DNA of 36,454 nucleotides from Bacillota bacterium (GCA_021821025.1 JAKACY010000003.1:1-36454), one strand, 5' to 3'; shown: positions 9,595 to 21,106, counted from the stretch's first letter. Notes: generated by a model not told the origin, from the letters alone. Made by a program: numbers and translations.

Positions 9595-9723
9595 ATGGCC
9601 CTTTATATCATCGCAATGGTACACATTTATGGCCGGCATGGCCTTGCTAAAGTTGGGTTAGTGATGAGCATTCTGATTGGCGTTTTCGAACTGATTTTGG
9701 GCATTCTAGTGGTAATACGCTAA
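9595..9723 (+). CDS. Possible 42-aa hydrophobic membrane peptide (or gene remnant)
   Basis: ATG...TAA encodes MALYIIAMVHIYGRHGLAKVGLVMSILIGVFELILGILVVIR; no convincing ribosome-binding site. Confidence 0.25.
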   Translation: MALYIIAMVHIYGRHGLAKVGLVMSILIGVFELILGILVVIR

Positions 9724-9753
9724 AAATGAGGTTCAATAAACCTATCGAGGCAA

Positions 9754-9788
9754 GCTATGTGATCATGACTCACCGATGATCACATAGC
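9754..9788. repeat. 13-bp perfect inverted repeat (terminator-like hairpin)
   Basis: GCTATGTGATCAT-gactcaccg-ATGATCACATAGC, about 20 nt downstream of the stop of the 59-aa gene at 9808; no T-tract. Confidence 0.65.
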
Positions 9789-9807
9789 CGCAACTGCCTT
9801 GGCTCCG

Positions 9808-9987
9808 TTAAACTCGCTGAGCGTGTCTTCTTAAGGCGGCGTCTCGGCTCGCTGGATCATTTTCTTCTTCACGCTTTTTTTCAAATAACTCGCCTTTGTT
9901 TACACCTTGCGCCTGGCTTTTTGAACTCGACGCAGATAGGTGCACAGTCGACGGTTCATCAGCCTTTGGGCTCGTCTTCTTGTCCAC
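9808..9987 (-). CDS. Small hydrophilic hypothetical protein (59 aa)
   Basis: GTG start at 9987 with an aaaGGGGG Shine-Dalgarno-like run 8 nt upstream; (M)DKKTSPKADEPSTVHLSASSSKSQAQGVNKGELFEKKREEENDPASRDAALRRHAQRV; hairpin downstream. Confidence 0.6.
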   Translation of the reverse strand: MDKKTSPKADEPSTVHLSASSSKSQAQGVNKGELFEKKREEENDPASRDAALRRHAQRV

Positions 9988-10022
9988 AAGAAATTCCCCC
10001 TTTGCCTCAATACGAGCACACC

Positions 10023-10052
10023 TAGTATGCTCAATGGGCCGGCGAAGCAATA
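10023..10052 (-). promoter_or_regulatory. Sigma-G-like promoter candidate for the 59-aa gene
   Basis: - strand CATACTA (10029-10023) matches the sigma-G -10 consensus; 18 nt upstream is a weak TATTG -35; about 36 nt from the -10 to the GTG start. Confidence 0.4.
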
Positions 10053-10103
10053 CTCTTATAATGCGATGTGTCACGATGGCGTGCGATGCGGTGCACCGCC
10101 TTA

Positions 10104-11012
10104 TCACGCCGACTGTTGCCCGCCTTTTAGCCGCGTCCATTCACCGAGCACGATTCCGGCGACAATCAGGATCACGCCTGCCCAAGCCGTGAAGGTCACG
10201 GCCTCGTGCAGCACAAGCGCGGCCATGATCACTGCGACGGGGAGCTCAACGCTGCCTAAAATCGCCGCTGCTGACCCTCCCACCTTCGGAATCCCGATGC
10301 TAAACAGAGATGTCGGAATCGCCTGGCTCAAAAGGCCGATGGCAACCCCGTAGGCCCATAAATTTGGCATCGCAGATACCATTATTGCAGTGGGACGATA
10401 AATGATCGTCACACAGATGGCCGACACCGTCGTGATCAGCGCCGCGCGCAAAAATGGTGACGAAGATGTCTCAACATCGCCATTTATATACAAAAAGAGC
10501 GCGTACGATACGCTGCTTAAAAGGCCCAGTAAAAGCCCGAGGCTTGACACACCGCGCAAGTGTGCCCCCGAAACATTAACGGCCAAGAGCGTGCCTACGA
10601 AGATGCTGGCAATGCCCATCCATTGTCCCTTTGTGGGAAGTCGACGCGCCACAAGAAAATCGATCAAGAATGTGATCCAAGAAAACTGGAACAACAGGAC
10701 GATCGCAAGCCATGCCGGAAGCGTCGTCAACGCCGAATAGTAAAACACGGCCGTTCCCGTGCCGCATATACCCAGCACAATGAGACGGACCCAGTCCGAT
10801 CGCCTGATGTGATAAAAATCAAACCCACGAGTGGCGATCGTCAACAACCAAAGGATAGCGGCCGCATAATAGTACTGTGCGGCCGTCACTTCCCCTGCAG
10901 AAAATCCTTGCCCATATGCAAGCTTTACAACTGGGGAAACGCACCCGTAACTCGCCCCCCCTAGTAAAACCAAGAGACCAAAAATCCTCATTTTTACTTT
11001 CTTTGCGATCAT
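10104..11012 (-). CDS. DMT superfamily (EamA) transporter
   Basis: About 10 hydrophobic segments, two EamA-like halves (GGASYGCVSPVVKLAY...; GLLLGLLSSVSYALFLYI...). Confidence 0.88.
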   Translation of the reverse strand: MIAKKVKMRIFGLLVLLGGASYGCVSPVVKLAYGQGFSAGEVTAAQYYYAAAILWLLTIATRGFDFYHIRRSDWVRLIVLGICGTGTAVFYYSALTTLPAWLAIVLLFQFSWITFLIDFLVARRLPTKGQWMGIASIFVGTLLAVNVSGAHLRGVSSLGLLLGLLSSVSYALFLYINGDVETSSSPFLRAALITTVSAICVTIIYRPTAIMVSAMPNLWAYGVAIGLLSQAIPTSLFSIGIPKVGGSAAAILGSVELPVAVIMAALVLHEAVTFTAWAGVILIVAGIVLGEWTRLKGGQQSA

Positions 11013-11134
11013 GATTCAGCCGACTCCCAGTTCCTGTATACTGTATGATGTACCATGAAGAAAACCACTGCACAGCATACCACGCTAATAAGCCAAGGGG
11101 AAGTAAGAAGGCCGACTTTCCAACTCGTTGCTAA

Positions 11135-12532
11135 TCATGGCCGACCGATATCAGTACGATAGAACTTGCCCTCAAAATCGACGATGCCCGCGCCCAGGTA
11201 CGCGATGTGATAAGCGTCAGCAAGTGTCCGCCCGCTGCCGACCACGCCAAGCACACGCCCACCATTTGTAACAAATTGCCCATCTGAGTTTCGCGCTGTC
11301 CCCGCGTGAAGAGCGTACAAGTGGGAACCCGTATGTGAGTCGGATTGGGAACTCCGATGGGGAATAGGCTCCGAATTTGACCGGAAACCAAACTCAGATT
11401 TGGCGACAGAGCTAGCATCAGGTTCACCCATACTCTGCGCCCCAAGGTCCAAGCCCTGCAACCCAGAGATTACTTGTCCCTTGCGGTACGCTCCAGGATA
11501 GCCCGCGCTGGCAAGCACGACACACACCGCCGCGCTGTCAGACCACTTGATGTCAAGCGTGGAGACACGGTCCTCGAGCACAGCATCGATAATGCGGATC
11601 AGATCCGTCTGCAGAAGCTCCATCGCCACCTGTGTTTCCGGATCCCCAAACCGCGCATTAAACTCGATCACATATGGATCATCCCCGACGATCATGAGCC
11701 CAGCGAACAGCACCCCGCGATACACGATACCTTGCTTACGAAGTTCAGCCAGCACAGGCTCGAAGATGCGTGTGTGCACCTTCTCAATCACATCGGGCGT
11801 CCCGTACGGGACAGGAGAGTAGGTGCCCATCCCACCCGTGTTTGGGCCTTCATCGCCATCTCCGACCGGTTTGTGGTCTTTGATGCCTGGCATGAGCGCA
11901 AATCCGTTAGCATCCACAAACCCCATGCCAGAATGTTCCCGACCTACCAGAAATTGCTCAATCACCACTATGTCGCCAGAATCGCCGAATTCCTTATCAA
12001 GCATGATGGCTGTAAGCGCATCGATCGCTTCATTCACAGTTTTAGCGACCGTCACGCCTTTACCTGCGGCAAGCCCATCCGCTTTAATGACGATCGGCGC
12101 GCCATGCTCTTTCACGTATGCAACTGCCTCGTCAAAATCCCGAAACGCTTCATATCGAGCGGTTGGCACCCCACATTTCATCATCAGGCCCTTTGCAAAC
12201 GCCTTGCTGCTCTCCATTTGCGCCGCATCTTGGGTCGGCCCGAAAACGCGCAGCCCAAGATCTGCAAAACGGTCTGCGATCCCCGCCACCAGTGGAACCT
12301 CAGGCCCCACGATCGTGAGATCGATCCGTTCACGCTTGGCGAATTCAGCCAGACCCTCAACATCGCTCACCTCAATCGGCACAAGGGTTGCAAATTCCTC
12401 CATACCCGGATTGCCCGGCGCTGCGAAGATGCGAGTCGTACTGTCTTCCCGCAAGGCTGCATCACGGTTTAATTTTCGAACGATCGCGTGCTCTCGACCG
12501 CCTGCTCCGATCACCAAAATGTTCAAGATCAT
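11135..12532 (-). CDS. purD: Phosphoribosylamine-glycine ligase, with an atypical C-terminal insertion
   Basis: [70 protein letters not shown]; last gene of the pur operon. Confidence 0.96.
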   Translation of the reverse strand: MILNILVIGAGGREHAIVRKLNRDAALREDSTTRIFAAPGNPGMEEFATLVPIEVSDVEGLAEFAKRERIDLTIVGPEVPLVAGIADRFADLGLRVFGPTQDAAQMESSKAFAKGLMMKCGVPTARYEAFRDFDEAVAYVKEHGAPIVIKADGLAAGKGVTVAKTVNEAIDALTAIMLDKEFGDSGDIVVIEQFLVGREHSGMGFVDANGFALMPGIKDHKPVGDGDEGPNTGGMGTYSPVPYGTPDVIEKVHTRIFEPVLAELRKQGIVYRGVLFAGLMIVGDDPYVIEFNARFGDPETQVAMELLQTDLIRIIDAVLEDRVSTLDIKWSDSAAVCVVLASAGYPGAYRKGQVISGLQGLDLGAQSMGEPDASSVAKSEFGFRSNSEPIPHRSSQSDSHTGSHLYALHAGTARNSDGQFVTNGGRVLGVVGSGRTLADAYHIAYLGAGIVDFEGKFYRTDIGRP

Positions 12533-12541
12533 CCCTCGCTC

Positions 12542-14092
12542 TCAGTGGCGAAAATGCCGCACGCCTGTAAACACCATCGCGATACCCGCCTCGTCTGCCG
12601 CAGCGATCGAGTCTTTGTCCTTGATCGATCCACCTGGTTGAATGATTGCCGTCACCCCAGCATGAAGCGCCACTTCGACCGTATCTGGCATCGGGAAAAA
12701 TGCGTCTGATGCCATCACGCTGCCTTTCGCGAGATCACCCGCTTGCTCTGCCGCAATACGCGCTGAGCCCACTCGGTTCATCTGCCCGGCGCCGATACCG
12801 ACTGTTCGACCGCCACGAGTAAGCACGATCGCGTTTGACTTGACGTGTTTGACTACTTTCCAAGCAAAAAGTAGTTCATCAAGCTCTGCTTTGGAAGGCG
12901 CCCGCTTCGTCACAACTTGTAGATCGGCCTCTGTTACCTGTTTCGTATCCGCGCTTTGAATCAGCAGGCCTCCTGGCACGCTCTTGAATGCCATATGGCG
13001 CTCCCCTTCTTCTGCCATCGGGAGCGTCAAGACCCGTACATTTTTCTTCTTTGACATGATCTGCAGCGCGCCATCCGTGTAAGACGGTGCGATCACGATC
13101 TCTAAAAAAAGGCTTGCCAAAAGGTCTGCCATGGTCTCGTTTAACTCACGATTGACCGCCACGATGCCGCCGAAGATCGACACGGGGTCCGCTTCATAAG
13201 CAAGGCGAAGCGAGTCGGAAACGGTGCCCGCAGTGCCTACGCCACATGGGTTCATATGCTTCACAGCAACAGCTGCAGGCATGCTAAATTCCGATAGAAG
13301 CTCGATCGCAGCAGCCGCATCCTGAATGTTGTTGTACGATAACTCCTTACCCTGAAGTTGCTTCGCATCGACGAGCGATGGCACTTCGCGGTTGCTCGAA
13401 CGGTAAAATGCAGCCTGCTGGTGCGGATTTTCACCATAACGAAGCGTTTGAATGCGGTCAAATGCCATCGTATACGTTTCTGGAAATGTCTCTCCTGTGC
13501 GAGCGGTCAAATACTCTGCGATCTTCGCATCATATGCCGCCGTGTGCCGAAACACTTTTGCTGCGAGCGCAAACTTTTCTTCTTCTGTGAGGCCTTGTCC
13601 AGATACGGCGCGATCAGCAATCCATTCATAATCACCAGGATCCACGATCGTCGCGACGAACCGGTAGTTTTTCGCTGCCGCGCGCAGCATGCTGGGTCCT
13701 CCGATGTCGATATTTTCGACCGCTTCTTCCAGTGTAACGCCAGGTTTTGCGATCGTCTGCGCAAACGGATAGAGGTTGACGATCACATAGTCAATCATTT
13801 CGATGCCATGCTCCTTCGCCGCCTGCATGTGGGAAGGATTGTCGCGCAGTGCGAGGAGTCCACCATGAATTTTCGGGTGCAGCGTCTTGACGCGGCCATC
13901 CATCATCTCGGGAAATCCAGTGACACCCGCGACCTCAGTCACTTTTAAGCCCGCCTCACTAAGCGCCCGGTATGTTCCACCCGTGCTGACGATTTCCACA
14001 CCAGATGCCGCAAGCTTAGACGCAAACTCCACAATCCCTCTTTTATCCGAAACACTGATCAAAGCTCTGGCCATTCCTGTTCCCCATTTCAT
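12542..14092 (-). CDS. purH: Bifunctional AICAR formyltransferase / IMP cyclohydrolase
   Basis: [62 protein letters not shown]; pur operon context. Confidence 0.97.
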   Translation of the reverse strand: MKWGTGMARALISVSDKRGIVEFASKLAASGVEIVSTGGTYRALSEAGLKVTEVAGVTGFPEMMDGRVKTLHPKIHGGLLALRDNPSHMQAAKEHGIEMIDYVIVNLYPFAQTIAKPGVTLEEAVENIDIGGPSMLRAAAKNYRFVATIVDPGDYEWIADRAVSGQGLTEEEKFALAAKVFRHTAAYDAKIAEYLTARTGETFPETYTMAFDRIQTLRYGENPHQQAAFYRSSNREVPSLVDAKQLQGKELSYNNIQDAAAAIELLSEFSMPAAVAVKHMNPCGVGTAGTVSDSLRLAYEADPVSIFGGIVAVNRELNETMADLLASLFLEIVIAPSYTDGALQIMSKKKNVRVLTLPMAEEGERHMAFKSVPGGLLIQSADTKQVTEADLQVVTKRAPSKAELDELLFAWKVVKHVKSNAIVLTRGGRTVGIGAGQMNRVGSARIAAEQAGDLAKGSVMASDAFFPMPDTVEVALHAGVTAIIQPGGSIKDKDSIAAADEAGIAMVFTGVRHFRH

Positions 14093-14112
14093 TTAAAAAT
14101 TAGATCACACAG

Positions 14113-14691
14113 TCAGCACGAGGTACAGACACGCTGCACAACTTGCGGAAATAGTTGGTGCTCTACCGCATGTACCTTTTGCAACAAAGTCTCGTGAGTA
14201 TCCGTTGGCTCGATTTGAATCCGGCGCTGGTCGATGATCGGTCCCGAGTCCAGCCCCTCGTCCACAAAGTGAATGGTCACGCCGGTTTCTGGCACCTTCG
14301 CATCGAGGGCCTGCTGCACCGCATCAAGCCCTGGAAATTCCGGCAAATACGATGGATGAATATTGATCATTCGCCCTTTATAAGGTGACAACAAAGTATC
14401 TCCCACAAGTCTCATGTACCCGGCCAGCGCGATAAGCGAAACACCTTCTTCGCGCAGCTTCTCGACCACATGGGCCTCCCATGCGGCCTTTCCGCCTAGC
14501 TCTTTGAACGTATGTGCGATCACCGGCACGTGAGCTTTGCGCGCGTAAGACACCGCGAGGCAAGATGGTTGGTCACTCACGAGCAAAACCACTTTGCCCG
14601 GCGCTAGCTCGCCACGTTCGCTCACCTCATGCAAGCGTCGAAAATTCGACCCCGTACCCGACGCAAACACTGCGATGCGAATCTCGCTCAC
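14113..14691 (-). CDS. purN: Phosphoribosylglycinamide formyltransferase
   Basis: IAVFASGTGSNF, LAGYMRLVGDTLL, INIHPSYLPEFPGLDAVQQAL, GVTIHFVDEGLDSGPII; overlaps purM by 4 nt. Confidence 0.96.
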   Translation of the reverse strand: MSEIRIAVFASGTGSNFRRLHEVSERGELAPGKVVLLVSDQPSCLAVSYARKAHVPVIAHTFKELGGKAAWEAHVVEKLREEGVSLIALAGYMRLVGDTLLSPYKGRMINIHPSYLPEFPGLDAVQQALDAKVPETGVTIHFVDEGLDSGPIIDQRRIQIEPTDTHETLLQKVHAVEHQLFPQVVQRVCTSC

Positions 14692-15740
14692 AGCCTCTCC
14701 CCACCTTCAAGAAGCGTGACACCAGATTGCCCTGCGACCACGTGCCCGATTCGGTAAGCTTGTTCGTCCATCCCAGATAAAGCATCCAGCACAGCGTCTG
14801 CTTGCTCTGGCGGCACGATCAATACAAAGCCGATGCCCATGTTAAATGTGCGATAGAGCGTCTCCGGCGGAATCTGTGCCAAGGACATAAGGTACGAAAA
14901 TACAGGCGGCAGCGACCAAGCGCTCGGATCGATCACGCACCCCGAACCAACGGGTAGCACGCGGGGTACATTTTCAATCAAGCCGCCGCCCGTGATGTGC
15001 GCCATACCCCTTATGTCAAATTTTCCAAGAAGGTTTTGCACCGTCTTGACATAGATGCAGGTCGGCGTGAGGAGTGTCTCCCCGACTGGCCCAGATAACA
15101 TCGGCACTCTGTCGGTATAAGCCACATCCGCATCGGTTAGCAATTTGCGAACGAGTGAAAATCCATTTGAATGCACGCCTGACGAAGGCAAGCCGATCAG
15201 CACATCGCCATCTTGTACCCTGCTGCCGTCGATCATGCGGCTGCGCTCGACCACACCGACCGCAAAGCCAGCGATGTCATATTCACCCTCACTGTACATA
15301 CCAGGCATCTCTGCCGTCTCGCCGCCAATCAACGCAGCACCCGCCTGGACACACCCATCCGCGATACCTTTGACCACCTGTTCCATTACAAAAGGGGATA
15401 AGTGACCCGTAGCGAAATAGTCCAGAAAAAAGAGAGGCTCAGCACCCATCGCGAGGATATCGTTAACACACATGGCCACGGCGTCTATGCCGATCGTGTC
15501 GTGACGATCCAGCGCAAAAGCCAGCTTCAGCTTTGTGCCGACCCCATCGGTTCCAGACACCAAAACAGGGTCCTGGTAGCGGTCTTTGTCAAACAAAAAC
15601 CCACCGCCAAACCCGCCGAGCGATCCGAGCACCTCTTTGCGAAGCGTCCTTTTTACATGCGGCTTGATCCGCGAAACCGCTTCGTTCCCAGCGTCGATAT
15701 CAACCCCAGATGCTCGGTATAAGTCATTTTGCTCTGTCAA
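14688..15740 (-). CDS. purM: Phosphoribosylformylglycinamidine cyclo-ligase
   Basis: YRASGVDIDAGNEAVSRIK, SGTDGVGTKLKLAF, GGETAEMPGMY, HITGGGLIENVPRVLP. Confidence 0.97.
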   Translation of the reverse strand: MTEQNDLYRASGVDIDAGNEAVSRIKPHVKRTLRKEVLGSLGGFGGGFLFDKDRYQDPVLVSGTDGVGTKLKLAFALDRHDTIGIDAVAMCVNDILAMGAEPLFFLDYFATGHLSPFVMEQVVKGIADGCVQAGAALIGGETAEMPGMYSEGEYDIAGFAVGVVERSRMIDGSRVQDGDVLIGLPSSGVHSNGFSLVRKLLTDADVAYTDRVPMLSGPVGETLLTPTCIYVKTVQNLLGKFDIRGMAHITGGGLIENVPRVLPVGSGCVIDPSAWSLPPVFSYLMSLAQIPPETLYRTFNMGIGFVLIVPPEQADAVLDALSGMDEQAYRIGHVVAGQSGVTLLEGGERL

Positions 15741-15747
15741 TACTCAT

Positions 15748-17154
15748 CTACCTTTCTAATGAACGCTTGTTGTTTTCATAGATCTCGGTCGGGTATTGTC
15801 CAGTAAAACAAGCATTACAAAAGCCGTGCTCTGTCGGAGCCTCCGCACCAAACGCCGAGAGCATGGTGCTCTCTTCAAGGAAGGCCAGGCTATCTGCTCC
15901 GATGAATTCCCGAATCTCCTCAACCGATTTGTGCGCGGCGATGAGTTCGTCCCGTGCGGATGTGTCAATGCCGTAAAAGCAAGAAAATTTCACTGGCGGC
16001 GAACTGATTCTCACATGCACCTCTGTCGCGCCAGCCTCTCGCAGCAATGTGACAAGCCTTGCGCTCGTCGTACCACGAACAACCGAATCATCCACCATCA
16101 CCACGCGCTTGCCTGCGACGATCTTACGCACCGCGCTTAACTTTAAGCGCACGCCCAGTGACCGCAATTCTTGCGACGGCTGGATGAACGTTCGGCCGCT
16201 GTATTTATTTTTAATCAGCCCGATTTCATAAGGTAAAGAAAGCTCTTCAGCATAACCGATCGCAGCCGAAATGCTAGAGTCTGGCACGCCGATAACGACA
16301 TCCGCATCAGCCGGAGCGACTCGCGCGAGGATACGGCCGAGCTGCTTTCGCACCATGTGTACGTTGTAGCCGTCGATGTCGCTGTCCGGTCGCGCGAAGT
16401 AGATGTGCTCAAATGTGCACAATGCCTTTTTTCGCGGCGCCGCGAACCGTTCTTCGCGCAGCCCCTGATGGTCGATGATGAGCATCTCGCCAGGCTCCAC
16501 ATCGCGGATAAATGCCGCGCCAATCGTATCAAACGCGCAGGATTCCGACGCGACCACATATGCATCGCCGAGCTTACCAAGACAAAGTGGGCGAAGCCCT
16601 GCAGGATCGCGAATCGCGATCAGCTGCTCATCGGTCAAGATCACAAAAGCATAGCCACCTTGAATCATCGAAAGGCTATCCCTCACGTTTTCTTCGATCG
16701 TCAGATAGTCCCCGCGTGCGATCAAGTGCGCCACGACCTCGGTGTCGCTCGTCGACTGGAAGATGCTGCCTTGTCGCTCTAAGCGATCGTGAACTTGCCT
16801 TGCATTGATGAGGTTGCCGTTATGTGCTAAGGCCAAGTTACCCTGCCGAAAGCTAAAGACCAGCGGCTGTGCATTGCTGACGCTGCTCTCACCTGTCGTT
16901 GAATAACGCACATGACCTACCGCGGCATGGCCCTTTAAGTCTTGTAACTTATTGCCGCCAAACACCTCAGTAACCAGGCCCATGCCGCGATGGCTATGCA
17001 TCGTCAGTTCATCCACAGTGGCGATTCCAGCGCTCTCCTGTCCGCGGTGCTGCAGCGCATAAAGTCCATAGTAGGCCAATTGAGCGGCCTCGGGATGCCC
17101 CCAGATGCCGAACACCCCGCACTCTTCATGCAACTTATCCCACAAATCGTCCAC
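15748..17154 (-). CDS. purF: Amidophosphoribosyltransferase
   Basis: EECGVFGIWGHPEAAQLAYYGLYALQHRGQESAGIA, VVMVDDSVVRGTTSARLV, GIDTSARDELIA. Confidence 0.97.
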   Translation of the reverse strand: MDDLWDKLHEECGVFGIWGHPEAAQLAYYGLYALQHRGQESAGIATVDELTMHSHRGMGLVTEVFGGNKLQDLKGHAAVGHVRYSTTGESSVSNAQPLVFSFRQGNLALAHNGNLINARQVHDRLERQGSIFQSTSDTEVVAHLIARGDYLTIEENVRDSLSMIQGGYAFVILTDEQLIAIRDPAGLRPLCLGKLGDAYVVASESCAFDTIGAAFIRDVEPGEMLIIDHQGLREERFAAPRKKALCTFEHIYFARPDSDIDGYNVHMVRKQLGRILARVAPADADVVIGVPDSSISAAIGYAEELSLPYEIGLIKNKYSGRTFIQPSQELRSLGVRLKLSAVRKIVAGKRVVMVDDSVVRGTTSARLVTLLREAGATEVHVRISSPPVKFSCFYGIDTSARDELIAAHKSVEEIREFIGADSLAFLEESTMLSAFGAEAPTEHGFCNACFTGQYPTEIYENNKRSLER

Positions 17155-17207
17155 TGGCTTCTTTCACGTCCTCTCCAATGATTATCGGCACAGCAATATA
17201 ATCTTCC

Positions 17208-19460
17208 TCAGTTCATCCACGAGGCGATGGCGCCTTGCCACGCAGATCGCAGATCACCGATCGCCATGTCTACCACTTTGCTCCCATTGGCCATTACGCT
17301 AAAACGCAACTCATCTGTCACAACGCCTAATCGAGCACAAGGTATACCCAACTGTTGTGCTACACGCTCTACATCCGCGCTGCGATCCGACGCAACTTCG
17401 ATCACAATGCGCGACGGGCTTTCACCGAACAACAAGGCTGCGAGTGCTTCATCGCGCACTTCTTGCGGCACCTCGACACGCACGCCTATGTTTCCTTGAA
17501 TCGCCGATTCCGCCAACGCGACAAGCAAACCGCCGTCTGAGACGTCATGTGCCGCATTCACCACACCTTGTTGAATCAACTGATAGCAAGCATCCTGCAC
17601 TGCTTTTTCGGTCCCCAAGTCGAGATGAGGCAGCTTATAAGCCAAAACGCCCTCAGGCAAGAATTCTGCCAAATACTCCGATCCACCAAGGCCGTCTTGC
17701 AAAGGGGCCGCTATATCGCCCAAGACGTACAGAATATGACCTGGGTTTGTAAACGAAGACGGTGTAATCATGCCTGCATCATCCATCAATCCGATCATGC
17801 CGATGACAGGCGTTGGATAAATGTCTTGCCCAAGCGACTCATTGTACAACGATACGTTACCCGAGATGACCGGGGTTCCAAAGGTAAGGCAAGCCTCGCT
17901 GATGCCATCGGCCGAGCGCTCAAATTGATAGAAAATCTCAGGCTTCTCCGGGTTTCCATAGTTGAGGCAATCCGTCACCGCAAGCGGGCGCGCTCCGCTG
18001 CAAACGAGGTTGCGTGCTGCTTCGGCAACCGCCCACGCGCCGCCAGCGTACGGATCAAGATACACGTAGCGACCATTGCCGTCTGTCACCATGCCTAAAG
18101 CCTTGTTGGTACCAGGTACGCCTACGATCGCCGCGTCCGATCCCGGACGCACAAACGTCTCCGTGCGAACCATCGAGTCATACTGGTCATACACCCACTC
18201 TTTGCTGGCGATCGTCGGCTTTGCGAGCAGGTGCATCAGCGCATCCTCATGCGAGGGTCCATCAGGCAACGACGTCGGTGCAGGAAGCAGCTGCGAAAGA
18301 TAAGCAGGAACTGCCGATGGCCTCTCTAATACCGGCGCCTCATCGACAAGCGCCGTGACTGGCATCTCTCCAGCCACCTTGCCACCCTCTACAATGCGAA
18401 GCATGCCATCATCCGTCACCTGGCCGATCACGGTTGCTTCAAGACCCCATTTTTCAAAGATGGAAAATGCGATCGCTTCTTCACCCTTCTGCATCACGAC
18501 AAGCATCCGCTCTTGTGACTCTGACAGCATGATTTCGTATGGCGACATGCCGGTTTCACGGCACGGAACGCGGGAGACATCAAGCGTTAAGCCGCTGCCA
18601 GCACGACTGGCCATCTCCGCAGACGACGAGGTGAGTCCAGCGGCCCCCATGTCCTGAATCCCAACCACTTTGCCCGTCTCAATCAATTCGAGGCAGGCCT
18701 CAAGCAATAATTTTTCCATAAACGGATCGCCGACCTGCACGGCTGAACGCTCTTTTGCGTGAGGGTCCTGTGCCGACGCAAAAGTCGCACCATGGATGCC
18801 ATCGCGTCCCGTTTTCGCACCCACCACGAGTACCGGGTTGCCGACGCCACTCGCGCTACCGCGAGCGATCTTGGCTTGTTCGATGATGCCGACACACATG
18901 GCGTTAACCAGTGGGTTGTGCGTATACGAATCGTCAAAATACACCTCGCCGCCCACCGTCGGAATCCCGATGCAGTTACCATACCCACCGATGCCGGCGA
19001 CCGAGTGGGAAAACAGGTACCGATTGTGCGCATCATCGAGCGGGCCAAAGCGCAGGCTGTTGAGCAGTGCAACCGGGCGTGCGCCCATCGTAAAGATGTC
19101 ACGGATGATACCGCCAACGCCTGTCGCTGCGCCTTGATACGGCTCGATTGCAGTCGGGTGGTTGTGGCTCTCAATTTTAAATACCACGGCCTGGCCATCG
19201 CCGATATCGACAATCCCGGCATTTTCCCCTGGTCCTTGCAAAACCTGCGGACCACTGGTCGGAAACCTGCGCAAGACGCGACGTGAACTCTTGTAACTGC
19301 AGTGCTCAGACCACATGACGCTAAAAACGCCGATTTCCACGTAATTGGGTAATCGACCAAGCAGTTCTGTGACCCTTGCAAACTCTTCATCCGTCACGCC
19401 AAATGTCCGATAAATGCGCTGTTCTTTAATCTCCCCTGCTGTCGGTTCAGTGTAAGACAT
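17208..19460 (-). CDS. purL: Phosphoribosylformylglycinamidine synthase subunit PurL
   Basis: [71 protein letters not shown]. Confidence 0.97.
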   Translation of the reverse strand: MSYTEPTAGEIKEQRIYRTFGVTDEEFARVTELLGRLPNYVEIGVFSVMWSEHCSYKSSRRVLRRFPTSGPQVLQGPGENAGIVDIGDGQAVVFKIESHNHPTAIEPYQGAATGVGGIIRDIFTMGARPVALLNSLRFGPLDDAHNRYLFSHSVAGIGGYGNCIGIPTVGGEVYFDDSYTHNPLVNAMCVGIIEQAKIARGSASGVGNPVLVVGAKTGRDGIHGATFASAQDPHAKERSAVQVGDPFMEKLLLEACLELIETGKVVGIQDMGAAGLTSSSAEMASRAGSGLTLDVSRVPCRETGMSPYEIMLSESQERMLVVMQKGEEAIAFSIFEKWGLEATVIGQVTDDGMLRIVEGGKVAGEMPVTALVDEAPVLERPSAVPAYLSQLLPAPTSLPDGPSHEDALMHLLAKPTIASKEWVYDQYDSMVRTETFVRPGSDAAIVGVPGTNKALGMVTDGNGRYVYLDPYAGGAWAVAEAARNLVCSGARPLAVTDCLNYGNPEKPEIFYQFERSADGISEACLTFGTPVISGNVSLYNESLGQDIYPTPVIGMIGLMDDAGMITPSSFTNPGHILYVLGDIAAPLQDGLGGSEYLAEFLPEGVLAYKLPHLDLGTEKAVQDACYQLIQQGVVNAAHDVSDGGLLVALAESAIQGNIGVRVEVPQEVRDEALAALLFGESPSRIVIEVASDRSADVERVAQQLGIPCARLGVVTDELRFSVMANGSKVVDMAIGDLRSAWQGAIASWMN

Positions 19461-20133
19461 GCGTTCCCCTCCAGCTTTTTAGAATCGACGCGAAAAGTCG
19501 AAGCCCATCTTCTGACCCAAGCCTTTTCGAAACCGCACGTTCAGGGTGTGGCATCATGCCGAGCACATTGCCACGCTCATTGATGACGCCCGCAATTCCG
19601 TCCACCGAGCCGTTTGGATTGTGTTCGCTGACATAGCGAAAGACAATCTGTCCGCGCTCTTGCAGCGCCTTTTTCGTCTCATCATCTACATAATAATTGC
19701 CTTCACCATGCGCGATTGGAATATTGATGATCTCATTTTCCGTATATTCGGATGTAAATGCCGTATGCCCGTTTGCCACAACTAGCTGCGATATCTCGCA
19801 GCGAAACTGCAAAGACTCATTGCGGCGAAGTGCACCTGGCAAAAGCCCCGCCTCCGTTAGGATCTGAAAGCCATTGCAGATGCCAAGGATATACCTGCCG
19901 CGGGCTGCAGCTTCTTGAACCGCCTTAAGAACAGGCGAAAAACGCGCGATGGCGCCTGCGCGCAGGTAATCTCCGTAAGAAAATCCACCCGGCACGACGA
20001 TCAGATCGTACGATGACAAATCAGTGGTTGTATGCCAAACGAGTTCCGCCATCGTATCGACCGTATGATGCAGCGCCTTTAAGGCATCGATGTCGCAGTT
20101 GCTGCCTGGAAACTGCAAGACCGCTGTTTTCAC
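19447..20133 (-). CDS. purQ: Phosphoribosylformylglycinamidine synthase subunit PurQ
   Basis: [51 protein letters not shown]; overlaps purL by 14 nt. Confidence 0.97.
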   Translation of the reverse strand: MKTAVLQFPGSNCDIDALKALHHTVDTMAELVWHTTTDLSSYDLIVVPGGFSYGDYLRAGAIARFSPVLKAVQEAAARGRYILGICNGFQILTEAGLLPGALRRNESLQFRCEISQLVVANGHTAFTSEYTENEIINIPIAHGEGNYYVDDETKKALQERGQIVFRYVSEHNPNGSVDGIAGVINERGNVLGMMPHPERAVSKRLGSEDGLRLFASILKSWRGTHVLH

Positions 20134-20387
20134 TGTGAGACCTCCATCAGTTCAAACGTAAATTTTTCAATCACAGGGTTGGTGAGAAGCTCATCGCACA
20201 TTCCTCGAACTAAGCGATCCGCATCATCCAAACTGTTCGCAGAAAGCGTTACTTCCATATATTTACCAATACGCACATCACTTACTGCGCCATACTTCAG
20301 CGCGTGCAGTGCATGCGTCACGGCCTTGCCTTGCGGATCTAGCACACTATCTTTTAATGTCACAAAAATCTTCGCCAACACGTTCAC
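20130..20387 (-). CDS. purS: Phosphoribosylformylglycinamidine synthase subunit PurS
   Basis: 85 aa, [36 protein letters not shown]; overlaps purQ by 4 nt. Confidence 0.96.
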   Translation of the reverse strand: MNVLAKIFVTLKDSVLDPQGKAVTHALHALKYGAVSDVRIGKYMEVTLSANSLDDADRLVRGMCDELLTNPVIEKFTFELMEVSQ

Positions 20388-21106
20388 TATAAGGTCCCTC
20401 CTGCTTCGACGCGACTTAAAACCTCATGGTACGCCTCTTCCACCTTACCTAAATCCCGGCGAAAGCGGTCTTTATCGAGTTTTTCATTAGTGTTGACGTC
20501 CCAAAGTCTACAGGTATCAGGTGAAATCTCGTCCGCTAAAACGATCCTGCCGTCAGGCAGTACACCATACTCGAGCTTGAAGTCTACCAACAGCAGGCCT
20601 TTTTCTAACAAAAATGCCCGCAGGATTTCATTGACCATCAGTGCGCTTTGCTCTAACTCATCCATCTGTTCTCGTGTGGCGATCGCGAGCGCCAAGGCAT
20701 GCGATCGATTGATCAGCGGATCTCCGAGTGCATCATCTTTCAAATAAAACTCCACCACAGGCGACGAAAGTTTGCCGCCTTCTTCGAGTCCCAGACGCTT
20801 CGCGAGGCTACCTGCCGCGATATTACGCGTCACTACTTCAAGCGGGATGATCCGAACGCGCCGCACCAACATCTCGCGCGCCGAAACATGCCCTAAAAAG
20901 TGTGTGCGTACGCCGCGTTTTTCTAACATTTGAAAGAAAATCGCGCTCAGACGGTTGTTGATCTCGCCCTTGCCTGCGATCGATCCGCGCTTTTCACCAT
21001 TAAAAGCAGTGGCATCGTCTTTATATTCTACGAGATAAGCATCAGGCTGAGCCACTTCGTATACACGCTTGGCCTTGCCTTCATAAACCATCTTGCCTCT
21101 TTCCAT
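20387..21106 (-). CDS. purC: Phosphoribosylaminoimidazole-succinocarboxamide synthase
   Basis: [60 protein letters not shown]. Confidence 0.97.
   Translation of the reverse strand: MERGKMVYEGKAKRVYEVAQPDAYLVEYKDDATAFNGEKRGSIAGKGEINNRLSAIFFQMLEKRGVRTHFLGHVSAREMLVRRVRIIPLEVVTRNIAAGSLAKRLGLEEGGKLSSPVVEFYLKDDALGDPLINRSHALALAIATREQMDELEQSALMVNEILRAFLLEKGLLLVDFKLEYGVLPDGRIVLADEISPDTCRLWDVNTNEKLDKDRFRRDLGKVEEAYHEVLSRVEAGGTL

Noticed and set aside
9445-9639. 64-aa - strand ORF in the regulator upstream region
   Set aside because: Overlaps the palindromic site, no SD, composition not protein-like.
11474-12641. Long + strand ORFs (332 aa and 272 aa) antisense to purD
   Set aside because: Shadow frames of the clearly coding purD sequence; no recognisable domains, no ribosome-binding sites; expected from codon bias.
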